From: Leucobacter aridicollis
GTDB taxonomy: Bacteria > Actinomycetota > Actinomycetes > Actinomycetales > Microbacteriaceae
Assembly (NCBI RefSeq): GCF_024399335.1
Contig: NZ_CP075339.1
Coordinates: forward strand, 2,604,001 to 2,668,000
Length of the DNA stretch: 64,000 nt
Reading direction: 5' to 3'
The position numbers and the translations under genes are program-made. Shown one piece after another: positions 1 to 8,302 of the stretch. Within the stretch, counting starts at the first letter, position 1. Every line of letters starts with the position of its first letter. The notes below the pieces were generated by a model. It was not told the origin of the DNA, made no database searches, and saw only the letters and a list, made by a program, of their open reading frames with translations.

Positions 1-827
1 TCCCCCGGATTGCCGTGGCCGCACTCGTCGGCGCGGCGCTCGCCGTCGTCGGAACCGTCATGCAGGCCATCCTGCGAAACCCGCTCGCAGAGCCAGGCAT
101 CACCGGCGTGTCCGCAGGCGCTGCAGTCGGGGCTGTCGCCGGCATCACTCTCGGGTTCTCTGGCACGCATCAGTGGGGAGTCCCGGTCGCAGCATTCGCC
201 GGAGCCGCCACAGTCGCCCTAATTCTGCTCAGCGTGCTGCGGAGCCGTCGCGACCTTGGACCGGGCACCATCATTCTCGTCGGCGTTTCAATCAGTGCCC
301 TCGCCGGCGCGCTCATCAACGTTCTCATTGCGAACGCGAAAGACGACGCGCTGGTACGCAGCGCAATGTTCTGGCTCGCCGGAGACCTCGAACTGCGGAG
401 CTGGGATCACGTCACTCTCGCCATTGCCCCGATCCTGATCGGCGTCGCCTACCTCGCGACGCGAGTGCGTGCGCTAGACGCGCTCTCGCTCGGCGAAGAG
501 ATCGCCGCGACCTCCGGGGTGAACGTCACGCGAGAGCGCACGGTACTTCTGCTCGTCGCCGCGCTCGTCACGGGAGCCGCAGTCGCGGTGAGCGGAATCA
601 TCAGCTTCGTCGGTCTCGTTGTACCCCACTTTCTTCGACTACTCGTCGGCGCGTCGCACGCGCGACTCCTGCCTCTCGCGGCACTCGGTGGGGCGCTCTT
701 CCTCATCGCCGCCGACACCGTCGCGCGCACCGCATTCGGAGCAGTTGTCGTGCAGACAGGCGTCGTCGCCGCGCTCGTCGGCGCGCCCGTATTCCTCGCG
801 CTCCTACTCCGAAAGGGCCGCTCGTGA
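1..827 (+). CDS. Iron-type ABC transporter permease (FecCD family), 5' truncated by window edge
   Basis: Membrane permease of an iron(III)-siderophore, heme or cobalamin type importer. The reading frame is open to base 1 and enters at a Pro-Arg-Ile-Ala-Val stretch typical of the middle of FecCD proteins, so about 50-60 N-terminal residues lie outside the window. The visible 270+ residues hold the family landmark MQAILRNPLAEPGITGVSAG and several hydrophobic helices. The PHFLRLLVG segment corresponds to the region that contacts the ATPase. The stop overlaps the GTG start of the ATPase gene (GTGA), so the two are translationally coupled. The substrate cannot be decided from sequence alone. Confidence 0.93.
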   Translation, partial: PRIAVAALVGAALAVVGTVMQAILRNPLAEPGITGVSAGAAVGAVAGITLGFSGTHQWGVPVAAFAGAATVALILLSVLRSRRDLGPGTIILVGVSISALAGALINVLIANAKDDALVRSAMFWLAGDLELRSWDHVTLAIAPILIGVAYLATRVRALDALSLGEEIAATSGVNVTRERTVLLLVAALVTGAAVAVSGIISFVGLVVPHFLRLLVGASHARLLPLAALGGALFLIAADTVARTAFGAVVVQTGVVAALVGAPVFLALLLRKGRS

Positions 828-1597
828 TCCCCGCCCCGAGCGTGCTGCAGCCGCTAGAGCTCACTGAGTTCGGTGCAATACGCGGCAGCGCTTCGCTGAG
901 CGACCCGCTGTCGCTGCGGCTCGAGCCCGGCACGGTGCTGGGGATCGTCGGCCCGAACGGCGTCGGAAAATCCTCCCTGCTCGGCGCGATCGCGCACTCG
1001 GGCGTCACAAGCTACGGTCGGGCGGTGTTCGGAGGTGAGGATCTCGGCAGGCTCCGCCCGAAACGCCGTGCCCAGGTCGTCTCGCTCATGGCGCAGGATC
1101 ATGGAGCGCCAGGCGAGCTGCGCGTCAACGAGCTTGTCGCGGTTGGCGCCTGGGCCTCGGGGCGGGAGGATCCGGCCGAAGCCGTCGCGGCGGCACTCAC
1201 GCGCGCCGGGATATCGAACCTCGCAGACCGCCGGTACGGGACGCTCTCTGGAGGCCAGCGCCAGCTCGTTCAACTCGCGCGCGTGCTCGCACAGAACACC
1301 CCAATTGTGGTCATGGACGAACCGACAAGCGCGCTCGATCTCGCCCACCAACGCGCGGTCGAGCAAATCATGCGAGGCCTCGGCAATCAGGGCCGGATCG
1401 TGATCGCCGCAATTCACGATCTCAGCCTTGCCCTCAACACGTGTACACGAGTGCTCCTGCTCGATCCAGGCGGCGCGTCGCACAGCGGTCCGCCTCATGA
1501 GGTGCTCGGACCCGACCGCGTATTCGCAGCGTATGGAGTACGCACCACGATCCACACCACCCCGCAGGGCCGCCGCATTCTCGCAGCGGATGACTAA
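824..1597 (+). CDS. Iron-type ABC transporter ATP-binding protein (FecE/FhuC-like)
   Basis: Cytoplasmic ATPase of 257 aa that powers the importer encoded by its neighbours. The frame stays open far upstream, but GTG at 824 overlapping the permease TGA is the sensible start. Walker A is GPNGVGKS (about residues 43-50), the signature is LSGGQRQL, Walker B is IVVMDEPTSALD and the switch histidine lies in AAIHDLSLAL, so all catalytic motifs are intact. Length and order (permease, ATPase, then binding protein) match FecCD/FecE-type operons. The substrate is inferred only as iron-siderophore, heme or corrinoid. Confidence 0.94.
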   Translation: MIPAPSVLQPLELTEFGAIRGSASLSDPLSLRLEPGTVLGIVGPNGVGKSSLLGAIAHSGVTSYGRAVFGGEDLGRLRPKRRAQVVSLMAQDHGAPGELRVNELVAVGAWASGREDPAEAVAAALTRAGISNLADRRYGTLSGGQRQLVQLARVLAQNTPIVVMDEPTSALDLAHQRAVEQIMRGLGNQGRIVIAAIHDLSLALNTCTRVLLLDPGGASHSGPPHEVLGPDRVFAAYGVRTTIHTTPQGRRILAADD

Positions 1598-1633
1598 TCG
1601 CGGAGCGCCAGCCGCCCCTCGCGAAAGGAAGAC

Positions 1634-2656
1634 ATGAAGACCACTCGCACGCTCACCACGGTTGCGTTCATCGCCCTCTCAGCGATGGCGTTCACAGGCT
1701 GCGCTGCAGCAGCACCTGCCGAGCAATCAGGATCGTCTGAGCACGACACGGGCGCGCACCGAGGACAGGGCTTTCCGCGCACCATCGAGATTCCCGCGGG
1801 TCGCGGCGGTGACGCACACAGCCTCACGATTGAGGCTCAGCCGAAGGCGATTGCTGCCCTCGACTACGAAAGCGCCGAGGTGCTTGCCGAGCTCGGGCTC
1901 GCCGACAATGTCGTGCTCATCCCCGAGGCTGTACTCAATCCGGCGCTCGGCGGTCACACTGAGGAGCTTGCCAACGTTCCCGCCACATTCCCCGTCGCGA
2001 TGAACCTCGATACCGAGACTGTGATCGCTGCCGCGCCCGACCTCGTCGTCATGAGCCCTCGGCACGGAGCGGAATCGTCAATCGGTGCAGTGCTTGCAGA
2101 GGCCGGCCTCCCGACCTTACAGCTGCCAGACCCCTGGACGAGTCCGAGCATCCTCGCGAAAAACGTCTCCCTCATCGGCCAGGCGACGGGTACTGAGGCA
2201 CACGCGGACGCGCTTGTTGCGGCGATCGACGACGGGCTCACCGAGAGCGCAGCGAAAGTCGCCGGGGCGAAAGCGTCTGACGCCCCGCGAGTGCTCGTAC
2301 TCACCAACCAGGCCGGCAGACCGTTCGCGACAGGAGGCGACGCGTTCCCGCTGCACCTCCTCGATCTTGCGGGCGCCGTCAGCGTGTCTGATGAACTCGG
2401 AATGGAGACAACTGGGCCGATCAGCGCCGAACAGATTGTCGAGGCGAACCCCGACGGCATCGTACTCATCGACATGAATGGCACAGGCGACCGCATGTAT
2501 GCGGAGCTGCTCGCGAACCCCGCAGTCGCCACCGTTCCTGCCGCAGCAGACGACATGCTCATGCGGGTCACGGGCCGAGAAGTGCAGGCGTTGGGCCTCG
2601 ACTCGACCGTCGGCGGCCTCAAATCTCTCACCGACTGGGTGGCGACACTCGGGTAG
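1634..2656 (+). CDS. Iron-type ABC transporter substrate-binding lipoprotein
   Basis: Cell-surface binding protein of 340 aa that delivers substrate to the upstream permease and ATPase. The N-terminus is a lipoprotein signal peptide: positively charged MKTTR, a hydrophobic core and a lipobox ending AFTGC with Cys at about residue 23. The body has the two-lobed TroA/FepB-like architecture, including an AAPDLVVMSP segment and IVEANPDGIVLI. A GAAAGGAAG ribosome site sits just before ATG 1634. An acidic, His-containing linker (EHDTGAHRG) follows the lipid anchor. The gene lies 36 bp after the ATPase in the same operon. Confidence 0.92.
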   Translation: MKTTRTLTTVAFIALSAMAFTGCAAAAPAEQSGSSEHDTGAHRGQGFPRTIEIPAGRGGDAHSLTIEAQPKAIAALDYESAEVLAELGLADNVVLIPEAVLNPALGGHTEELANVPATFPVAMNLDTETVIAAAPDLVVMSPRHGAESSIGAVLAEAGLPTLQLPDPWTSPSILAKNVSLIGQATGTEAHADALVAAIDDGLTESAAKVAGAKASDAPRVLVLTNQAGRPFATGGDAFPLHLLDLAGAVSVSDELGMETTGPISAEQIVEANPDGIVLIDMNGTGDRMYAELLANPAVATVPAAADDMLMRVTGREVQALGLDSTVGGLKSLTDWVATLG

Positions 2657-2718
2657 CCCCGCACACTACCTGAGCGCGTGCCGCCCCCAATGCGGTGCGC
2701 GCTCGATACACTCAGTGC

Positions 2719-3516
2719 ATGTCCTCCACACAGCTCGGTTCGCACAAGGTGCGCGAGGCTCATGATTTCCTCCGTTCGCGCATCAGCACGGGTGAGTGGC
2801 CAATCGGCCAGCTCATCCCGAAAGAGCCTGAGCTCATGGACCTCATCGGCGTTGGCAGGTCAACTGTGCGCGAAGCTGTCCGCTCGCTCACGACCCTCGG
2901 AATGCTCGAGCCAGTTCCCGGCGTCGGAACGTTCGTGCGCGCTCGGACCCCAGTGAGCTCACTGCTCACCGAGTTTCTCATCGAGCAAGACCTTGAAGAG
3001 GTGCTCATCTACCGCCGCTCACTCGAAATCGAGGCGGCACAGACTGCGGCGGTCAAGCGCAGTGACGCGCAGCTGGCTGCGCTGCGTGCGAGTTACGAGC
3101 GGAGTCTCACATTCGACGAGGCTCCCGAGGGTGCAGCGATGAACCCAGCAAACTGCGAGCGCTGCAACGATATCGCCCGGCCCGACTCTTTTCACAGGTT
3201 GATCGTAGAGGCGAGCGGCAGCAAACTCCTGCTCGACCTGTACACGGGAGTCATGACTGTCCTCGGCCGGGCCGTGGCGCGCGGGGTTGTATTTCTTGGC
3301 ATCTCTTCAGACACGATGCACGTCGACCATGGGGCGCTGCTGAAGGCTATCGAGGAGCGTGATGTGCGCGACGCCGCACACACAATGGCGTTGCACGCTG
3401 ACCGCGACCTCGGGGTGCACGCAGACATGCTCGATCTCAGCCCGAACACTGAGCGCGCAGAAAGCCTCATCGGGGCCGGCTACGACCCACAGGGCCTGGC
3501 CACAGAGACCCCCTAG
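2719..3516 (+). CDS. GntR-family transcriptional regulator, FadR subfamily (FCD domain)
   Basis: DNA-binding repressor or activator of about 265 aa. Residues 10-75 form the GntR winged helix (KVREAHDFLRSRI, then VGRSTVREAVRSLTTLGMLE and a VPGVGTFV wing). The C-terminal all-helical FCD ligand domain contains the FHRLIVEASGS metal/ligand motif. A GTG 24 bp upstream could also start the frame; I chose ATG 2719. FadR/LldR relatives often respond to lactate or other hydroxy- or keto-acids. The next gene on the opposite strand is a 2-hydroxy-acid oxidase, so it may control that operon (inference from position). A small Cys-containing insert (NCERCN) sits inside the FCD domain. Confidence 0.9.
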   Translation: MSSTQLGSHKVREAHDFLRSRISTGEWPIGQLIPKEPELMDLIGVGRSTVREAVRSLTTLGMLEPVPGVGTFVRARTPVSSLLTEFLIEQDLEEVLIYRRSLEIEAAQTAAVKRSDAQLAALRASYERSLTFDEAPEGAAMNPANCERCNDIARPDSFHRLIVEASGSKLLLDLYTGVMTVLGRAVARGVVFLGISSDTMHVDHGALLKAIEERDVRDAAHTMALHADRDLGVHADMLDLSPNTERAESLIGAGYDPQGLATETP

Positions 3517-3527
3517 GCGGCGCCTGT

Positions 3528-3555
3528 GTAGTGCGTTGGCGCCGCGACGCACTAC
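3528..3555. terminator. Hairpin between convergent regulator and oxidase genes
   Basis: Perfect 8-bp inverted repeat GTAGTGCG/CGCACTAC with a 12-nt loop that contains the self-complementary GGCGCC. It lies between two convergent genes and could terminate both transcripts. A third copy of the arm (GCACTACAC) appears about 45 bases further on, near 3599. No strong T-tract follows, so factor-independent termination is not certain. Confidence 0.5.
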
Positions 3556-3701
3556 GCGCTGCGCAGGCTCCCCGGGCTTTCTACTAGGCCTGGGATCTGC
3601 ACTACACATGCCCAAACGCTGGGCGGAGCAGCAGATCTTCTGCAGATCACAGACCTACGCGCCGACGCCCCAGCCACGGGCACACCCCCGGGATGGCGCG
3701 C

Positions 3702-4949
3702 CTAGGCCCTGAGCGTCACCCGCCCGCGCATCTCTTGCACGCTGTCAACGCCGGTCAGTTGCATGGTGCGCACGGCTTCCGACCTCATGATCTCGAACAT
3801 CCTGTCGACGCCACGCTCTCCCCCGGCCATAAGGCCATAGAGGTACGCCCGCCCAACCATGCAGGCGTCGGCGCCCAAGCCAACGGCAGCGAGCACGTCT
3901 GCGCCCGAGAGGATGCCGGTGTCGAGGAAGACTTGGGCCCTCCCGTTCACCGCCTCAGCCACCCGCGGTAGCAGCTCGAGCGGTGTTGGCGCGCGGTCGA
4001 GCTGACGCCCGCCGTGGTTCGATACCACGACCGCGTCGACACCCAGCTCGACGACTCGCTTCGCGTCTTCGACTGACTGGATGCCCTTCACAACGAGGGA
4101 ACCCTCCCATTCGTCGCGGAGCCACTTCACGTCATCAAGGCTGAGGCTCGGGTCGAACATCTTGCCGACGAGCTCCGCGACTGTGCCGTCAAACGATTTC
4201 AGGCTGGCGAACTCGATCGGTTCTGTCGTGAGGATGTTTGCCCACCAATTCGGGTACAGGGCAAAGTCGACAAAGGTCTTCACGCTCAGCGACGGCGGGA
4301 TCGTCAGGCCGTTTCGTGTGTCGCGCAGGCGGTTGCCCGCCACCGGAGTGTCTACAGTCAGTACGAGGGTGTCGTAGCCGGCTTCACGTACCTGGTCGAT
4401 GAGCTGCTTCGTTGCTGCGCGGTCTTTCCAGAGGTACAGCTGGAACCAGTTGTCGCCGCTGGGCACGGCCGACTGCAGATCTCCAGGGGCCGTGGTACCC
4501 ATCGTCGAAAGGGTGTACGGCACACCGGCGCGAGCCGCGGCCCGCGCAACGGCGACCTCGCCCTCATGCTGCATCATCCGGGTGAAGCCAGTGGGGGCAA
4601 GGATAAGCGGGAAGCTCGCTTCCTTGCCGAGGATGGTGGTTCGTGTGTCGACGTTCGCGACGTCGTGCAGCACGCGCGGCTCGAACTCGACTCGCGAGAA
4701 CGCGTCGCGTGCACGCCAGATCGAGAGCTCTCCCTCTGCCGCGCCGTGTACGTAGTAGAACACCGATTTTGGGGTGCGCCTGCGCGCCGCCTCCGCAAGG
4801 TCCTTGACAGTCAGCGCACGTTGGAGTCGACGTTCGACGGGGTCGAGTTCGGGCTTCTTGAAGCCGAGGAATGGCGAGATTTCGCTCCACTTCGGCAGCT
4901 TGCGTGCAATCTTGCGAGTTCCGAGGGAGTCAGCGTTCTCGCTACTCAC
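3702..4949 (-). CDS. FMN-dependent alpha-hydroxy-acid oxidase/dehydrogenase (LldD-like)
   Basis: Flavoenzyme of 415 aa that oxidises an L-2-hydroxy acid, such as lactate, to the 2-oxo acid using FMN. It has the (beta/alpha)8 fold of the L-lactate dehydrogenase/glycolate oxidase family. Visible features are LAPTGFTRMMQHEGE near the N-terminus of the barrel, VLTVDTPVAGNR in the middle, and the active-site SNHGGRQLD motif (about residue 310) with the catalytic His and substrate-binding Arg. It is the last gene of the ABC transporter operon; its ATG overlaps the stop of livF (ATGA). The coupling suggests the transporter imports a hydroxy acid or that amino acid and hydroxy acid use are linked. 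Confidence 0.9.
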   Translation of the reverse strand: MSSENADSLGTRKIARKLPKWSEISPFLGFKKPELDPVERRLQRALTVKDLAEAARRRTPKSVFYYVHGAAEGELSIWRARDAFSRVEFEPRVLHDVANVDTRTTILGKEASFPLILAPTGFTRMMQHEGEVAVARAAARAGVPYTLSTMGTTAPGDLQSAVPSGDNWFQLYLWKDRAATKQLIDQVREAGYDTLVLTVDTPVAGNRLRDTRNGLTIPPSLSVKTFVDFALYPNWWANILTTEPIEFASLKSFDGTVAELVGKMFDPSLSLDDVKWLRDEWEGSLVVKGIQSVEDAKRVVELGVDAVVVSNHGGRQLDRAPTPLELLPRVAEAVNGRAQVFLDTGILSGADVLAAVGLGADACMVGRAYLYGLMAGGERGVDRMFEIMRSEAVRTMQLTGVDSVQEMRGRVTLRA

Positions 4950-5671
4950 TTGTCTCCACCACCAGTTCCGAGGTATGCCTGAATGATTCCGTCGTCTGCG
5001 AGAAGCTCAGCTCCCGTGCCGGAGCGCACGATTTCACCGTTCTGGAGGATGTGGCCCTCGTCTGCTGCTTGGAGTGCCCTGCGTGCGTTCTGCTCGACGA
5101 GCACGACAGTGGTACCGCCTGAGCGGATCTCCTCGATGACTTTGAACACCTCGTCGACGATCTTCGGCGCGAGTCCCATCGATGGCTCGTCCATGAAGAT
5201 CACGCGCGGCTCAGCGAGCATTGCTCGTCCGATCGCGAGCATCTGTTGTTCGCCGCCTGACAGGGATCCGGCGGGCAGCTGCCGCCGCTCGCCGAGCACG
5301 GGGAACCGCTCGTAGATACCGTCGATCGCGGCAGCTGCACCTCCGCGCAGTTTTCGCGCTCCGAGCTGCAGGTTCTCGCCGATCGTCAGCGTGCTGAGCA
5401 CCTGGCGCCCTTCAGGAACCTGCACAAGGCCGCGGCCAACGAGCTTGTGCGCGCTTGTCTTCGTGATGTCTTGCCCCTCGAAGAAGATCTTTCCTCCGGT
5501 GGGCTTCACAATGCCAGAGATCGCATTAATGATCGACGATTTGCCGGCGCCGTTCGCGCCAACGAGCGTCACAAGTGACCCTTGCTGCACCTCAAACGAG
5601 ATACCGCGCACAGCTTCGACCTTGCCATATGACACTGTGAGGTCGGTGACGCGAAGAATTGGCTCTGTCAT
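4946..5671 (-). CDS. livF: Branched-chain-amino-acid-type ABC transporter ATP-binding protein LivF
   Basis: Second ATPase of a HAAT-family importer, 241 aa, the usual LivF length. Walker A is GANGAGKS (about residues 38-45), the signature LSGGEQQM, Walker B VIFMDEPSMGLAP, and the switch residue lies in VVLVEQNAR, where Gln-Asn replaces His as is normal for LivF. It lies 2 bp downstream of the LivM-LivG fusion gene. The symbol reflects family; the true substrate may not be leucine. Confidence 0.93.
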   Translation of the reverse strand: MTEPILRVTDLTVSYGKVEAVRGISFEVQQGSLVTLVGANGAGKSSIINAISGIVKPTGGKIFFEGQDITKTSAHKLVGRGLVQVPEGRQVLSTLTIGENLQLGARKLRGGAAAAIDGIYERFPVLGERRQLPAGSLSGGEQQMLAIGRAMLAEPRVIFMDEPSMGLAPKIVDEVFKVIEEIRSGGTTVVLVEQNARRALQAADEGHILQNGEIVRSGTGAELLADDGIIQAYLGTGGGDK

Positions 5672-5673
5672 GG

Positions 5674-7392
5674 TTAGGCCTTCCCGGTTGTCGAGTCGGA
5701 GCCCGAAGCTGCGTCTGCGTCTGGTTCCTGCACCGCGCCGAGGTACGCCTCGATGACTCGCTCGTCAGCCTCAATTTCTGCAGGCGTGCCGCTCGCGAGG
5801 AGCTGGCCGAAGTTGAGCACCGCGATGTGGTCACAGGTGCCCAGCACCATTCCGACGTTGTGCTCGATGAAGATGATTGTCAGCCCGTCGTTTGCGAGTG
5901 ACCTGATGAGCTCGGAAAGTGCCTCGGCCTCGACGTGGTTCATACCTGCGGCTGGCTCGTCAAGGATCAGGACAGAGGGGTCGGCCGCGAGGGCCCGTGC
6001 GATCTCGAGTCGCCGCTGGTCGCCGTACGAAAGCCCCTTCGCTTCGACGTTCGCCTTGTCGACGAGACCAACTCTGTCGAGGCAGCGAGCGGCCTGAGCG
6101 AGCGCCACACGCTCGTCTCGGCGCGCCGACGGCAGCCACAGGAGGCGCCGCAGGAATGTCGGCTTCGCGACGAGGTGGGTGCCGATGAGAACGTTCTCGA
6201 GCGCCGTCAGCCTGTTGAAGAGCTTCGAGTGCTGGAACGTTCGAGTGACGCCTGCCGCTGCAATCTTGTGGACCGGGGTGCGCCCCACCTCGACGCCGAG
6301 CACTGTCGCCGACCCGCTCGAGGGCGGGATGAGTCCGCTGATCATGTTCACGAGCGTTGTCTTACCTGCGCCATTTGGCCCGATGAGGCCGACTACGTCG
6401 CCGCTTCGGATCGTGAGGTCGACGCCCTGCACCGCGTGTACTCCGCCGTACTCCTTAGCGAGCCCTTCGAGCTGCACGACGACCTCGCCCTTGGCTGGGT
6501 GCGAACGCATTGCTGCGGGGGCAGCGCCAGCCGCGGTGAGAGCCGCGACGTCAATCTTCTGCTTGCGGCGCGGCACGAGGCTCGCGATGCCGCCGGGGAG
6601 GTACAGGATCACGATGAGCAGGAGCAGCCCGGAGATGAAGGGGCGCAGCCACCCTGCTTCGATTCCGACCGCCCGCTGCAGCTCGGGCAGCATTGTCTGG
6701 AAGCCAGAGCCAAGAATCGGGCCGAAGAAGTTCGTTGAGCCACCGACGACAGCCGTGACGAGGCCATCGATGGCGGTGGAGAAGCTGAAGTCCTCGGGCG
6801 CGATGATACGCATGAAGTATGCCCACAGCACGCCGTACAGGCCAGCGATTGCACCAGCCGACACGAAGGCTGCGAGGCGGTGGCGGCCGACGTCGATCCC
6901 GATCGAGCGAGCGGCGAGCTCGTCCTCGCGGATCGCTTCGAGCGCGCGACCGTAGCGCGACCTGCCCTGACGCCAGAACCAGTACGCGACGACTACGAGC
7001 AGTACCCAGGCAAGCTCGGGGCCAACGATTTTCGGCACCGACATGCCCTGAGCGCCGCCGGTCCAAGACTGGTTGAGAATGAAGATTCGAATACCCTCGG
7101 CGAAACCGAGCGTCGCGATCGCGAGGAAGACGCCACGCAGTCGCATTGTCGGGATGCCGAGAATCACCGCTGCGAGCGAGCCAACGACCATGCCGATGAG
7201 GATCGCGACGATGAGTGTCGGCACTGGGCCCCACGACGCGGGGGTGGGTGCAAGGGTGGCGGCAACGAAGGCTGCAATACCTGCGAAGCCGGCCTGGCCG
7301 AGGCTGAGCTGGCCAGCGACGAGCACTGCGTAGAACGAGTAGGCGAAGATGCCGTTGAGGGCGATGAAGACGAGAACTGATTCTGTAAACAT
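5674..7392 (-). CDS. LivM-LivG fusion: HAAT-family permease fused to ATP-binding domain
   Basis: Single 572-aa polypeptide combining the second membrane subunit and first ATPase of a branched-chain-amino-acid-type importer. Residues 1-310 are LivM-like with about eight to nine membrane helices (NGIFAYSFYAVLVAGQLSLG is the LivM opening). Residues about 340-560 are LivG-like: Walker A GPNGAGKT, signature LSYGDQRRLEIARAL, Walker B VLILDEPAAGMN and switch His in IIFIEHNVGM. A longer frame exists upstream, but its 47 extra residues are Ser/Arg-rich and overlap livH. ATG 7392, 4 bp after the livH stop, is the credible start. Confidence 0.93.
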   Translation of the reverse strand: MFTESVLVFIALNGIFAYSFYAVLVAGQLSLGQAGFAGIAAFVAATLAPTPASWGPVPTLIVAILIGMVVGSLAAVILGIPTMRLRGVFLAIATLGFAEGIRIFILNQSWTGGAQGMSVPKIVGPELAWVLLVVVAYWFWRQGRSRYGRALEAIREDELAARSIGIDVGRHRLAAFVSAGAIAGLYGVLWAYFMRIIAPEDFSFSTAIDGLVTAVVGGSTNFFGPILGSGFQTMLPELQRAVGIEAGWLRPFISGLLLLIVILYLPGGIASLVPRRKQKIDVAALTAAGAAPAAMRSHPAKGEVVVQLEGLAKEYGGVHAVQGVDLTIRSGDVVGLIGPNGAGKTTLVNMISGLIPPSSGSATVLGVEVGRTPVHKIAAAGVTRTFQHSKLFNRLTALENVLIGTHLVAKPTFLRRLLWLPSARRDERVALAQAARCLDRVGLVDKANVEAKGLSYGDQRRLEIARALAADPSVLILDEPAAGMNHVEAEALSELIRSLANDGLTIIFIEHNVGMVLGTCDHIAVLNFGQLLASGTPAEIEADERVIEAYLGAVQEPDADAASGSDSTTGKA

Positions 7393-7396
7393 GTGT

Positions 7397-8272
7397 TTAG
7401 ACCTCGCGCACCTTCCGCTTGCCGAAGATTCCCTGCGGCATGAGCAGCAGGATGACAAACAGCAGCGCGAACGCGATGAAGTCGCGCCAGCTCGATCCGA
7501 TGTACTGGATCGCGAAGACTTCAGCGATTCCAAGCACGAGTCCGCCGACGAGTGCGCCCGGCAGCGACCCCATTCCGCCGACGATGATGACAGCGAGGCC
7601 CTTCAGCTCGATCGCGGTTCCCATGCCGAGCTGTGCACTGTTCACGTTGAGCGCGAACAGGACGCCTGCGACGGCACCGAGTGCCGACGATATTGAGAAG
7701 GTCATTGCAGTGACGCGGTCAACGTTGATTCCGAGTACGCGCGCCGCGGTCGGGTTCTCGGCGACTGCGCGCATCGAGCGGCCAAGCGACGAGCGCTTCA
7801 CGAGCACGTTGAGTGCGATGACGAGGCCGATGCAGATCACGACGATTGCGAGCTGCACGTAGGTGGCGCTCGCGCCAAACAGCTCGACCTTCCCCTCGGG
7901 CGCTGTGCCCTCGGGGAATCGCCGCGTCTGCGGGCCGAAGAAGGCTTGCAGCACTGCGACGATCATTCCTGCCATCGCGATCGACGCGATCAGCCCCGCA
8001 AAGTGGGCGTCTGGCCGGTTCTTGAGCGGGCGGAAGGCCACCCGTTCAATCACCAAGCCAAGGAGCGCCCCGAATACAAACACGAGAACGAGGATCACCC
8101 AGATCGACAGTTCGAACGCTTCGGCGAGGCCGATGCCGACGAACGCCGAGGCCGCGAACACGGCTGGATGCGCCAAATTGAGGCGATCCAGAATGCCAAA
8201 CACCAGCGTGAAGCCGATGGCGAATAGCGCGTAGATCGAGCCTATGAATAGGCCGTTAAGCAATTGCTGCAT
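7397..8272 (-). CDS. livH: Branched-chain-amino-acid-type ABC transporter permease LivH
   Basis: First membrane subunit of the HAAT-family importer, 291 aa with about eight transmembrane helices. Diagnostic segments are the N-terminal NGLFIGSIYALFAIGFTLVF, LNLAHPAVF, ENPTAARVLGI (the coupling helix toward the ATPase) and IIVGGMGSLPGALVGG. It is followed within 4 bp by the LivM-LivG fusion and preceded by the binding-protein gene, so all belong to one transcript. Confidence 0.94.
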   Translation of the reverse strand: MQQLLNGLFIGSIYALFAIGFTLVFGILDRLNLAHPAVFAASAFVGIGLAEAFELSIWVILVLVFVFGALLGLVIERVAFRPLKNRPDAHFAGLIASIAMAGMIVAVLQAFFGPQTRRFPEGTAPEGKVELFGASATYVQLAIVVICIGLVIALNVLVKRSSLGRSMRAVAENPTAARVLGINVDRVTAMTFSISSALGAVAGVLFALNVNSAQLGMGTAIELKGLAVIIVGGMGSLPGALVGGLVLGIAEVFAIQYIGSSWRDFIAFALLFVILLLMPQGIFGKRKVREV

Positions 8273-8302
8273 GGGTGATCCTCGTTCAGGGGTGGTGCGT
8301 GC

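Noticed and set aside
3631..3643. GCAGATCTTCTGC, also present at 33492-33504
   Set aside because: A 13-base repeat in 64 kb is expected by chance. The two contexts (terminator gap and serC leader) have nothing in common.
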